Source: Polytrichum commune (lineage: Eukaryota > Streptophyta > Polytrichopsida > Polytrichales > Polytrichaceae). From it: 64,000 nt of DNA. The first letter of the stretch is position 1. Every line of letters begins with the position of its first letter. The stretch is from the NCBI GenBank assembly GCA_950295325.1, contig OX485809.1, forward strand, positions 41,449,081-41,513,080, given 5' to 3'. The position numbers were made by a program, and so were the translations under genes. The notes beneath the pieces were generated by a model that was given only the letters and a program-made list of their open reading frames with translations, had not been told where the DNA came from and did not search any database. Of this stretch, positions 11,959 to 20,770 are shown in pieces.

Positions 11959-12310
11959 CGTGTGGAGGCCGTTCATGCCGAAGTCGCGGCATCCTGTGAC
12001 GTGCACATCCTGTGTGCATTACATCTCGGCGCGAGCTCGCAGGTAGTTTTGGCGTAGGGCCGCTCGCGTGGCGACATCATATAGCCATGAGTCACAGAGT
12101 GTTGCGGAGTTGCAGACATAGGTCGAGCTCGTAGTTGCGAGGTGTAGAAATCAGTGAGGCAGGAAGACGATTGTTGTACATATATCACAGGGGGGGTGGG
12201 TTTTAGGGATTGCATAGAGATTTTGACTGCTCGAATCCCTCGGACACATGGAGGATATCAGTCTGCGGGCTATGAATGTATGAGTGTAGGGACATGTATC
12301 TTCAGTTGAG

Positions 12311-12733
12311 TTATATATGTGTAAAGTTATATGAAGAACATCTGTGAGGTAATTTCACAACCTGGTCGCATCGTTCTTGCACACTGCTTTCATCACAGTG
12401 GAACACACCGTGGCGCAATCGGCGGTTGGCTCTTACGGTTGGAAGCCACTGTCGTGGGATAGGGACCCACGTCACGCACACTTCAGATATCGCAGCCCAT
12501 TCGTCCATGTGGCACACAGTGGTTGCCCATGAGGTCACCTCATATGGTGGTTGAGACAAAAACAGGTTGACCCGGTTGCCAGAGTAACCGGGTGACCCTC
12601 TGTCGCAGTCCACATAGGACACCACGTACACACGCCGCTTGCCTCCAGCGTACGTCCACACCCCCACCACACACCGTAGACATGGAGTATGGCTACGTAT
12701 TCCAGTTCCGCAACCCTTTCCACCCCCTGGCTC
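12311..12733 (-). CDS. Unidentified open frame near the right end of the piggyBac element
   Basis: A minus-strand frame of 140 codons without stops, lacking an ATG in its first half, so if real it would be an exon. It includes RVYVVSYVDCDRGSPGYSG and, later, VTWVPIPRQWLP. No family is recognised. It is antisense to the B3 and transposase genes and about 200 bp from the right inverted repeat. It could be chance in G/C-richer DNA. Confidence 0.2.
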   Translation of the reverse strand, partial: EPGGGKGCGTGIRSHTPCLRCVVGVWTYAGGKRRVYVVSYVDCDRGSPGYSGNRVNLFLSQPPYEVTSWATTVCHMDEWAAISEVCVTWVPIPRQWLPTVRANRRLRHGVFHCDESSVQERCDQVVKLPHRCSSYNFTHI

Positions 12734-12923
12734 TTAGAAATATCAGCATAATTCTATGTGGCGCAAATTTCGATAAAGTCCAATACCGCTGTCATCGACA
12801 CTTCGGGGCCCACCCGCCCAAAAAAGTTGCAATCAAATCGGTGTAAGGAAGCGGTCCAAATTGGGTTCCAAATGCACCTCTGTGCCGAAATACCGGGTTC
12901 TACACGCACCCAGCATCACAAGG

Positions 12924-12939
12924 CAACCTCTTTTAAGGG
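12924..12939 (-). repeat. Right terminal inverted repeat of the piggyBac element
   Basis: Exact reverse complement of 1380-1395, followed by TTAA at 12940-12943. Confidence 0.9.
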
Positions 12940-13227
12940 TTAAGGTGCATCAACTCTCTACAACTTCCATAAATCAAATTAATACTGTAGTATAATTTTC
13001 ATGCATTCTTTCTGAGTGCCTTCACTATCATTTATCATTGCTTTCTCACTTTCCAATGTGAGGGTAGGTTGCATCTATATTGCTTGAAGAGTAGAGAAAA
13101 GAAGGTCCTCCCTAGCTATATCTCTGAGAGTTTTTGGATAGAAATTTTGGAATAGGAAGAGGAGACGGACACCAGTGGAAGAATGCTCCCTATATCTCCA
13201 TGCCCGGATGGTTGCCCACACTGTACC

Positions 13228-13331
13228 TGCATAATGTAGGGGTAGGGGCCTGGTACCGGTGGGACTGCTCTAAGGATTTGTTTTGTTCTGATAAAATTCT
13301 AGTTCTGGACTCGCCACTTGCTCCAACAATG
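13228..13331 (-). CDS. Possible small exon of an unidentified minus-strand gene
   Basis: Acceptor TATATCTTACAG and a donor-like TATGCAG|GTACAG bound an open stretch encoding about 35 residues (IVGASGESRTRILSEQ...). The family is not recognised. It lies between the frame at 13518-13793 and the right end of the piggyBac element. Confidence 0.2.
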
Positions 13332-13517
13332 TCTGTAAGATATATGACTCAATAGAATAATGAGTTTCTTCAAAGCATGAACTGTTCATTCACGCTCGAC
13401 TTTAATTTTTCCCCGGAGGTCAGACATTGCTGTTTCATCTTCTCGCCGAGTATTTGTTATAGTAGCTGGAGCAGGAAGGGGTGAGGTTGCACATGTGTAG
13501 GACGCAGAGCTTGAGAC

Positions 13518-13793
13518 TCAGGTGTGATGAGATGCCTTGGAAGGATCGGAGCTCCTGTTGTCTTCTCCTATCGCCGAACGTATGAGATCGGAGACCTGAA
13601 GAACGAGGTCCTTCAGTGGGGGTTTCCAGTGCGTTGCAGGGCGAGGTGCTACTGCACTGCAGTAGTCGGAATTGCAGCAGAGCAGACCGTAATTTATTCG
13701 GAGGAACAAGTCCTGAAGGTATGCATCGCTTTCAGATTGTTGCTCGTCGGTATACAGTACGATGTAATATAAATCTGTAGTGGCGTCCTCCAT
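13518..13793 (-). CDS. Hypothetical protein or first exon downstream of telo-boxes
   Basis: ATG at 13793 opens a 91-codon frame beginning MEDATTDLYYIVLYTDEQQS and ending in TGA. Immediately upstream (13807-13826) are two AAACCCTAA boxes, which in plants often lie in the 5' leader of expressed genes. Internal GT sites (CTTCAG|GTCTCC) would let it splice onward instead. No homologous family is recognised. Confidence 0.35.
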   Translation of the reverse strand: MEDATTDLYYIVLYTDEQQSESDAYLQDLFLRINYGLLCCNSDYCSAVAPRPATHWKPPLKDLVLQVSDLIRSAIGEDNRSSDPSKASHHT

Positions 13794-13806
13794 ACGTTCT
13801 TGAGCA

Positions 13807-13826
13807 GCACAAACCCTAAAAACCCT
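13807..13826 (-). promoter_or_regulatory. Paired telo-boxes
   Basis: AAACCCTAAAAACCCTAAAC on plus, 15-35 bp upstream of the ATG at 13793 on minus. Telo-boxes are known 5'-leader or promoter elements of plant housekeeping genes. Confidence 0.4.
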
Positions 13827-14834
13827 AAACGAGGTCTCTCCATTGTTCTTTCCAGCAGCGGCTTGCGCAGTTGCGACGGACCTTCCATTTCCGTCGCCTT
13901 ACGAGTTATCTCGATTCTCTTGCCTGCAGCTATTTATATGCAAAGCTTACCGGGGTTTTGTTTCTATCTTGGGGTGAGGCACGACGACTTCGTTTGGATG
14001 CCTTCTTGCTTTCTTCGGCCATCAATTTTACTTCGGTTCCGTTGTAGGTTATAGGTGAAGCTCTCCCTGGCTGCGGGTATTTAGAGTGTACTGTCCTCGA
14101 TAGCTTATTTGCATAGTTTTCTTCCCTTTTTGGTCGGGGATGGTAGCTTCCTAGGGAAGAGTACATATGGTAGTCGAGGGTGATGGTCTTAATTGGAAGC
14201 TTGAAAGCTTGCTTCTGAACCTTGGCTTACTTAGCAGTTACAAATACAGTGCATGTAGGGTACGAGAGGAGGTTCTACAGAGGATTGTGAACCTAATCTT
14301 GTAATGTCGCCTAATGAGTGCATCCTCTCGCGTGCCATTTTCTTGCAGAAATCGCTTTTTGAGGGAAGGAAACGTGAACGAGCGAGTTGTGAGATGGAAG
14401 CATCAACTACATAGAAAAAATGAGATCTTTGGAAAGTCCAACAAATGTTTTTAAAGTCCTCTTAGTTCATCACGCTTCTTGAGTACGTTGCAAGGAGGTC
14501 ATGTGTTTATTTCAAGGTGCAGCTTTCTTCCGGTACTACATTCAACTACAAGCTCAATTGGCTTGCTTGGATACTCGAATTGCCGTTGTATCCCTGTAGT
14601 CGTGTCGTTCTTCTCTTGTTTCACTTGATATAGATTATTATTGATGCCCTAAAATTCTCAATCTACGTAACGTTGAAAAAAGTTCAAGTAGAGATGTTCG
14701 CAATTGTTTCGAAGGTACCGCAAGACAAAAAAATTCAGGAATGAGGTCTCAACACCTTCAACACCATCAAGCTGGAGTAAGTACATTTGAAGGTAGTCCA
14801 CCCGGTTGAGTTAACTCAGCAGAATTCATCCAGC
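13827..14834 (+). other. Upstream region of the ankyrin-kinase gene
   Basis: Non-coding region. Short frames only, with no recognised protein. It presumably holds divergent promoters for the minus-strand frame at 13793 and the kinase at 14835. No clear TATA box was picked out. Confidence 0.4.
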
Positions 14835-17800
14835 ATGTCGAAGCGTGTATTTGATAACGATCGGAGCATGTACAATCTGAATAGTCTCCGGCTGGACGTG
14901 GTTGAGGATGAGGAGAAGTCAATCAACAATTCAATTGGCTTTGGAACTCGAAGATTCAAGGTAATCGGGTGTGGATCCTTTGGTTCCATCTGCAAGGGCA
15001 TAATTCTGAAGAGCCGTAAGTTGCAGTTCCAAGCAGACTGTGAATTCCGGATATTGGGGAATTATCATGGACACCTGTTGGCAGTTCATTCCAGCAACAA
15101 GCACCCCATCCCCCTGCAGGAAGAGGATGTCACGCTGATCATCCAAGTGGCGGTGAAACAAATGTTGAAAGAAATGATAACTGAGACGGAAAAGCACGAG
15201 CTTATAAGAGAAGCCAGTAATCTGAAAGTTTTGTGGGGCCGCCGAAACTTTGTCACGATCTACGGAGTCACAAAAAGCCATGATTTGGGTTGTCTGTGTC
15301 TTGTGATGGATTTTGTTTGTGGTTGCAACCTCAACGAGTTCCTCCGTTCACGTGGACAGAAACTGGACTTGGATGCAGAAGGTGCAAGGATGTGTGGGAT
15401 TTGGGAGTCGAGTGAGGTGTTATGGTGGATAGAGAAGTTGAAATTGTTCAGAGAGATTGTCATTGCTTTGATTGTGTGTCATAGAGAGAAATTGTACCAT
15501 GGGGACTTGAAGGGCGCAAACATTCTGCTTGATAAATCATTCGTTCCAAAGTTGGTGGACTTTGGGTTGAGCTTTCGTAGCGCAGATGTTTCTTACCTTC
15601 GCGGCGTGGGTGGGTCCTTGTTTTGGTGTGCACCGGAGGTGGCAGATCCACCCTTGGTCGGGACAATCCATGAAAGTGAAGTTGTGGCCGACCCATATCC
15701 TTCCGACGTGTACTCGTTGGGAATGGTTCTAGCTGAGATAATGCTTGATGGGAATGTTCCCAATGACTTAACAGATGAGGATCTTTTCAAAGTAGATAAG
15801 TGGGAGGGAGGGTGCCCTATCTCTTTAGAGCATGTGAATAGTCGAGATTCAATGTTCACGGAAAAGATTCTAAATGAGTTAAAAAAATTGATCGATCGAT
15901 GTTGTGAGGCTGAAAGAAAGGACAGAATTTCCCTTCACGACTGTCTCTCCAAGGTGAACCATATATTCTCGGACTTGTGCTCATGCATTGAACCTCTCAG
16001 TGAGAGCTCTGACCATACATATACAGATACCAAGGCATACAAGGAGATGGTTTTGAGATTCAATAAGAGGTTTCCTAGTGTGCCGGACTGCATGATTTTG
16101 AATCCATCCTGGAACATGGTCATGGATGACGAGGAGAATCTTTTGGTGCATTATTTCTGCAAGTTGGATTATGTTGAGGGAGTGAAGTATATTGTGGAAA
16201 GGAGGGCCTTCCAACCGGAGACAGACCTTCCATACCTGGCCTTGCTTTGTGTGACAGAAGAGAGTCTCCAGACCTTAAAATATCTTGCTACATCATGGCC
16301 AGATGGGATGAGAAGACAACTCCTCCTCCTCCACAAGGCTTGCTTCTGCAACAACCCTGAAGTGTTTCGATTTTTGCTCTTGGATGTAGGTATACACTTT
16401 GATACATGGGAGAGGAACACATTTGAAAAGGAAAGGGGCTCTCCTCTTCCTTTGAAAAAGCCAATTCATACATTAGCTGCCAAAGGCAAGACAGAATTGG
16501 TGAAAATGATACTAGACAATTGTGAAGTGGATGCTGATTATGTCAACACTTGCATTGCATTTGACACGAAAACCCCGCTACAAGCTGCAATTGAAGGAGG
16601 GGACAACCCAGAGACCATTACCTTCCTTTTGGAGCGAGGAGGTAGACTTCTTAATGAAACTGGGGATCGAGTGCTTGGTAGGAGTGAAACGCTTGGAACT
16701 CTGTTTGAACTTGCAATCCACGAGGGACATGTAAAAGTATGTATAGAGCTTTTGGAACAAGCATGCAACTCTCGTCGTGCAGGGGGCCTAATTCGAGCAG
16801 ATTATCCAAGTTGTAGTGTGCTGGAGTTGAAGAGTTGTGCCATAGATGCTCAAGAGCATCTTACGACACTTAAACAACATGTTCAAACTACAACACTTTT
16901 GACTCCAAGTATAAATCTTTTGCAAGCAGCGTGCTTGGAAGGGAATGAAGGGGCACTAAGATCTATCCTTTGGCTCATGTTCATACCCCATGCTACAAAC
17001 GACTCACTTGCACACAAGCTTCTATCATATATCGCTTGTTCTGGTAGCACGACTATGGTGGACTTAGTCAGTATGTTCATTTTTGGAACTGGTCAATTGG
17101 AGGATTATAGGGCATACAGAAATCAGATCTGTGCGCCCGATACAGATTCACACAATGCTAATCAGGCGAAGGAGATTTCTTATGCTAGTAAGGTCCTGTC
17201 TGAGATTGAGACTGGAGTTTGTCAACAATCAATCAACCTTCACTTCAGCACTGAATTTCCTTATGCGCTTGCTAGACAATGTTGTGAGAAGGGTTACTTA
17301 GGGAGTTTTCAATATCTTGAAGCCTGCGGATTGGACTTGAGTCTCCTGAAAAAGGGGCTTAAAGGTCCTGAGTGCAGATGGGATTTTCTCCTTCATATTG
17401 CAGCTTGGTTTGGTCATGTCAATGTTGCAAAGTTTCTTCTGGAGAGAGGATTCCCTGTGAATAGATGGATTCAATCTTTCTCACCTCTTCAATACGCATG
17501 TGGATCCAGCGTTTCCATGCGCAAGAAAGAAATGGTAGCTCTCCTTCTGGATGCAGGTGCTAAACTAAATAAGCTGGAAAATTGGGGCTACTCTGCATGG
17601 GGGATACCTTATACGGAGGATGCTAGACATATGCTAGACATGTTAGAGAAAGCTGGCCACGACTTTATCTCAAATTCATCTCTGGAGATTGTTTCAGCCA
17701 ATCGTCGTAAACTTGATGGGGATAGTTGCAGGGGCGCGGCGGAAACTTATGCCACTAAGGTCTTGTCTGGCTTTGAAACTGGAAATTGTGAACAAGTGAT

Positions 17801-18329
17801 CAGCCTTCACTTCAACATTGAATTTCCTATCGTGCTTGCTGCACTATGTTGTGAGAAGGGTTACTTGGGGATTCTTCAATTTCTTGAAGACTGCGGATTG
17901 GACTTGAGCCTACTGAAAAATGAGCCAGGTGTTCGCAGCAATCAAACGTCTAGTCTACTTCATATTGCAGCTCAGTACGGTCATGTGAATGTTGTGAAGC
18001 TTCTTCTAAACAGGGGATTCCCGATTGATAGCTCGGTTGATTGGTGCAAGGACTCACCTCTTCTACGCGTATTTGAATCAAGCCGTTCGATACACAAGAA
18101 AGAAATGGTGGCTTTCCTTCTCGATGAAGGAGCTGATCCAAATTATACCAATAAAATGGGCTACAAGGCCATGGACATGGTCAACAGGGCGCCTTACAAG
18201 GGTGTTAGAGATATGGTTTGGCTTTTGTTAGAGGCTGGCTTTGATATGGGGGGGAAGGACCCATGGGGCAATGATTACATGGATATTCTCACCAAAATAG
18301 GGACGAGCGAAGGAACCGTAAGACTCTAA
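14835..18329 (+). CDS. Protein kinase with C-terminal ankyrin repeats, intronless
   Basis: Start at ATG 14835: the frame is open from 14787 but upstream codons are non-ATG and a TAA lies at 14778. The product has 1164 residues. Residues about 41-380 are a kinase domain: P-loop GCGSFG (45-50), VAVK with K108, HGDLKGAN with D224, DFG at 242-244, APE at 266-268 and DVYSLGMVLAE from 291. HGD replaces HRD, so it is a non-RD kinase, a class common among plant immune kinases. Residues about 440-1164 hold ankyrin-type repeats (for example LLHIAAWFGHVNVAKFLLER). A block of about 189 residues is duplicated in tandem. No transmembrane segment or signal peptide is evident, so it is probably cytoplasmic. 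The substrate is unknown. Confidence 0.85.
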   Translation: MSKRVFDNDRSMYNLNSLRLDVVEDEEKSINNSIGFGTRRFKVIGCGSFGSICKGIILKSRKLQFQADCEFRILGNYHGHLLAVHSSNKHPIPLQEEDVTLIIQVAVKQMLKEMITETEKHELIREASNLKVLWGRRNFVTIYGVTKSHDLGCLCLVMDFVCGCNLNEFLRSRGQKLDLDAEGARMCGIWESSEVLWWIEKLKLFREIVIALIVCHREKLYHGDLKGANILLDKSFVPKLVDFGLSFRSADVSYLRGVGGSLFWCAPEVADPPLVGTIHESEVVADPYPSDVYSLGMVLAEIMLDGNVPNDLTDEDLFKVDKWEGGCPISLEHVNSRDSMFTEKILNELKKLIDRCCEAERKDRISLHDCLSKVNHIFSDLCSCIEPLSESSDHTYTDTKAYKEMVLRFNKRFPSVPDCMILNPSWNMVMDDEENLLVHYFCKLDYVEGVKYIVERRAFQPETDLPYLALLCVTEESLQTLKYLATSWPDGMRRQLLLLHKACFCNNPEVFRFLLLDVGIHFDTWERNTFEKERGSPLPLKKPIHTLAAKGKTELVKMILDNCEVDADYVNTCIAFDTKTPLQAAIEGGDNPETITFLLERGGRLLNETGDRVLGRSETLGTLFELAIHEGHVKVCIELLEQACNSRRAGGLIRADYPSCSVLELKSCAIDAQEHLTTLKQHVQTTTLLTPSINLLQAACLEGNEGALRSILWLMFIPHATNDSLAHKLLSYIACSGSTTMVDLVSMFIFGTGQLEDYRAYRNQICAPDTDSHNANQAKEISYASKVLSEIETGVCQQSINLHFSTEFPYALARQCCEKGYLGSFQYLEACGLDLSLLKKGLKGPECRWDFLLHIAAWFGHVNVAKFLLERGFPVNRWIQSFSPLQYACGSSVSMRKKEMVALLLDAGAKLNKLENWGYSAWGIPYTEDARHMLDMLEKAGHDFISNSSLEIVSANRRKLDGDSCRGAAETYATKVLSGFETGNCEQVISLHFNIEFPIVLAALCCEKGYLGILQFLEDCGLDLSLLKNEPGVRSNQTSSLLHIAAQYGHVNVVKLLLNRGFPIDSSVDWCKDSPLLRVFESSRSIHKKEMVAFLLDEGADPNYTNKMGYKAMDMVNRAPYKGVRDMVWLLLEAGFDMGGKDPWGNDYMDILTKIGTSEGTVRL

Positions 18330-18439
18330 CCTCGTAAGCCTTGGTACCCTTCACCCTATAGGTGTGGATGTATAATTGCGGTATTATACCACTGTATTAT
18401 CCAACACTCCCAAACCATACCTTGTATAATTGTATATCA

Positions 18440-18718
18440 TGCGATGTTTACAGCTTTGGAATGGTATGTTACGAGGTTTTGACAGGACAAGAACCTTTCT
18501 CAAGTCACGTGGGGGGAAGAGTTGCATTGAGACACAAAATCAAGGACAAACATCTACGGCCAGACATACCTGAAGGGTATCCCAAGGCCCTGACCTCTTT
18601 GATTCAAAATTGCTGGAATAGTGTACCCACCCAGCGTCCAAGGATTGAAGGCATTTGTAAGGAGTTGAAATTTCAAATGTGCCTTCTTGTGACAGGTCAA
18701 TTAAATATTGGCGATTGA
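18440..18718 (+). pseudogene. Orphan kinase C-lobe fragment
   Basis: The frame encodes CDVYSFGMVCYEVLTGQEPF, then LRPDIPEGYPKALTSLIQNC and WNSVPTQRPRIEGICKEL, the typical end of a plant tyrosine-kinase-like domain (alpha-F helix to the conserved RP arginine). The N-lobe and catalytic loop are absent. It begins 111 bp after the stop of the ankyrin-kinase gene and is not simply a copy of that kinase's C-lobe. It is probably a truncated relic of a neighbouring kinase gene. Confidence 0.6.
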
Positions 18719-19215
18719 TGCAGGGCTCAAACTTAAAGATGCAGAGTAGATCAACAACCAGACCTTACTTTTACATCTTTGAGTGGAACTGCTTTGTATC
18801 ATCATTCCATATCATTCCTTTTTTTATGAGGCAATAGTAAATGCTGCATTCTATCTACATTCATTCCAAAAGAGTAAAAGCGTTTTCCTCCCTTCCACCT
18901 TCCTTCCTCCTTCCCTTCAACCTCGTGCGTCTCTCTCGTCCTCCCGGCTTGGTACCCAACCTGGTACCCGGCCTATTTCAGGCCCCTGGTAACCCTAGTA
19001 CCTACTGTCCATACCCTGGGAGGCGGGCGGCATCAATCCTGGCATGTGCGGTTACCAAAATATCCGTTGGGATGCCTTCTGCCTACGTGGACTCCAGTTG
19101 GGTCTAGGCCCGGCCCCTAAAAGAACCCACGTGGCACCCCTCACATTTAGGTAACTTGGTTCCTTTCCCATTCCATCTGGAGTTCGAATCTTGGTTCCAC
19201 CATCATCGCATATTC
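18719..19215. other. No gene; pyrimidine-rich stretch
   Basis: Contains a C/T-rich tract (about 18885-18950) and repeats of GGTACCC near 18949-18968. No coding potential recognised. Confidence 0.4.
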
Positions 19216-19661
19216 TAAGGTAGAGACACCTATTCATGACAATATAAGGGGATTGGTAACTTGGGAGTGCAAAGAGCATAGAGTGAAATCATGAATGTGT
19301 TAGCAAATCCGAAAGGAAATGCTAGGCGTTGGAATCTAAATTTATGGAGGCTTGAGCAATTTTACACAAATTTTTGAAGCAAGTGTGTTGTAGACACCTA
19401 TTCTAAGCCATAGACTTATCCAAAACAAACAAAGGAACAACTGTGAAGCACCAAAAATGATGGCGAGAAAAGTTCATGTATGTATTAAAAATTGGGAGTT
19501 CCATCTATTGACACCTCCCAAATGTTAAAAATTGCCATCCTCCATCTTTAAAACCGCTCAAGTGAAGTTGCAGGCAACTTCAAGTTCATTATTAATCACT
19601 TTGTGGTGATATTATAGGGGTCATAATTAAGTCGTTGTTGTGATAAGGTGTCTCTACCTTA
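19216..19661. mobile_element. MITE with 16-bp inverted repeats (TAAGGTAGAG family)
   Basis: TAAGGTAGAGACACCT at 19216-19231 is exactly mirrored at 19646-19661. If TA is the target duplication, the element is 442 bp with ends AGGTAGAGACACCT, in the manner of Stowaway (Tc1/mariner) MITEs. There is no coding capacity. A relative with the same outermost bases lies at 56808-57124. Confidence 0.6.
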
Positions 19662-20429
19662 AGGTAGATGGGTCTTAAGTGGCTCGTTTTTCTCCATCGG
19701 ACCCCTAGATTTGGTTGGTTTGTCGTTTGGAGAGGATCAAAGAATAAACATCATAAAGATACGTGTTTAGACCAAATTGGACTCCATGTTGAAATATTAA
19801 TAACTGCTCTACACTCAATAGTGAACACAATCAAGAGGACCTACATATTCAGTTAACCCTTAACTTATGGAGAATATTGTGGTTTGATTAGATCGTCTAA
19901 AAAGTAAGTTTTCTAGAGTTCAGTTTATTGTACTTGAAAGAAAAGTTGTTGCTAATGGTTTTAAGATCATGCAATCTTTGGGTTGGCTCAAGTGTGAAGT
20001 TAGCAGAGGATATAAATTGGTGTATCTTGCTTGTACATTGCAAAGAGTATTTTCAACTGGAAGTTCTCTATTTTTTGATCATTTACTTTGCAATGGCTAA
20101 ATGTGCATGACAAGCAATTGGAGGTCATTTTTGGTGTAAGTAGATGGAAAACTTACTGCTACATCTTTCAAAAAGTAATTGTTAACCTAACAAAAAAATT
20201 AGAATATCAAAATAAACTAAAAAAGACAACCTTTGTGTGGATTGCATATTATTTGATGCTTTTATGTTGAGTGAATGAGAGGTACACTCTTATGTGACAA
20301 TTTGCTCTCGCCTTTTGTTTTTGAGCAATATGTTATTTATTTATTTATTTCTATTTCTATTTCTATGAATAATATAGTCACCAAGCATGTGTATGGCGTG
20401 GGCCATCACTAGATACTCACATGGGAGAG
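19662..20429. other. No gene recognised
   Basis: AT-rich. Contains TATT repeats near 20333-20362 and a single arm of the CTCTCATTCATCCAACAT MITE family near 20255-20313. Confidence 0.4.
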
Positions 20430-20770
20430 TAAATATATACACTCTAAACTCCGTAATATCAACCTCCTTCTCTTACATCCTCAAAACCCTAGGGAACACG
20501 TGTTCTCAGTTTAAATCTCACTCCTTGTTACCACATTTCCCTCCTATATATCATGGGTTTTGACATCAAAAGGAACAACAAAGAAATCAAACCACATGCA
20601 CACATGCATAGCATTGTCATCGTTGTCATTATTATCGATATTGCAATATGGAATTTGTGTTATTCCATAACGTCACACACTACACTAATTCTCTTTTATC
20701 ACGCATCCATGTTAACACTACAATACTCCTTATTATTACGTGCACTTTGGTTGCCACAAGCGTGTTCTAA
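20430..20770 (+). repeat. Dispersed repeat, copy 1
   Basis: About 340 bp similar to the reverse complement of 27115-27475. Shared landmarks include GTGCACTTTGGTTGCCACA, TATCACGCATCCA and AAAACCCTA followed by GGAACA. The type of element is not recognised and no open frame is conserved between the two copies. Confidence 0.7.

Larger units (their letters stand above)
1380..12939 (+). mobile_element. Giant piggyBac-type transposon with B3-domain cargo
   Basis: The left end reads TTAACCCTTAAAAGAGGTTG (1376-1395) and the right end (12924-12943) is its exact reverse complement. That gives a 16-bp perfect inverted repeat beginning CCC, flanked by TTAA on both sides, the hallmark target-site duplication of piggyBac. 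Inside, on plus, are a piggyBac transposase with all catalytic aspartates (exons from 1917 to 7994) and an unrelated two-B3-domain gene (10839-11958). At 11,560 bp it is far longer than the usual 2.5-7 kb. The G/C content is visibly higher than the AT-rich flanks. Perfect termini and an uninterrupted transposase suggest a fairly recent insertion that may be autonomous. Confidence 0.9.

Noticed and set aside
14787-14834. Earlier start of the kinase-ankyrin protein
   Set aside because: The codon at 14787 is TTG; the first in-frame ATG after the upstream TAA is at 14835.
19170-19200. GTTCGAATC resembling a tRNA B box, possible tRNA or tRNA-derived SINE
   Set aside because: No A box at the right distance and no cloverleaf could be drawn.
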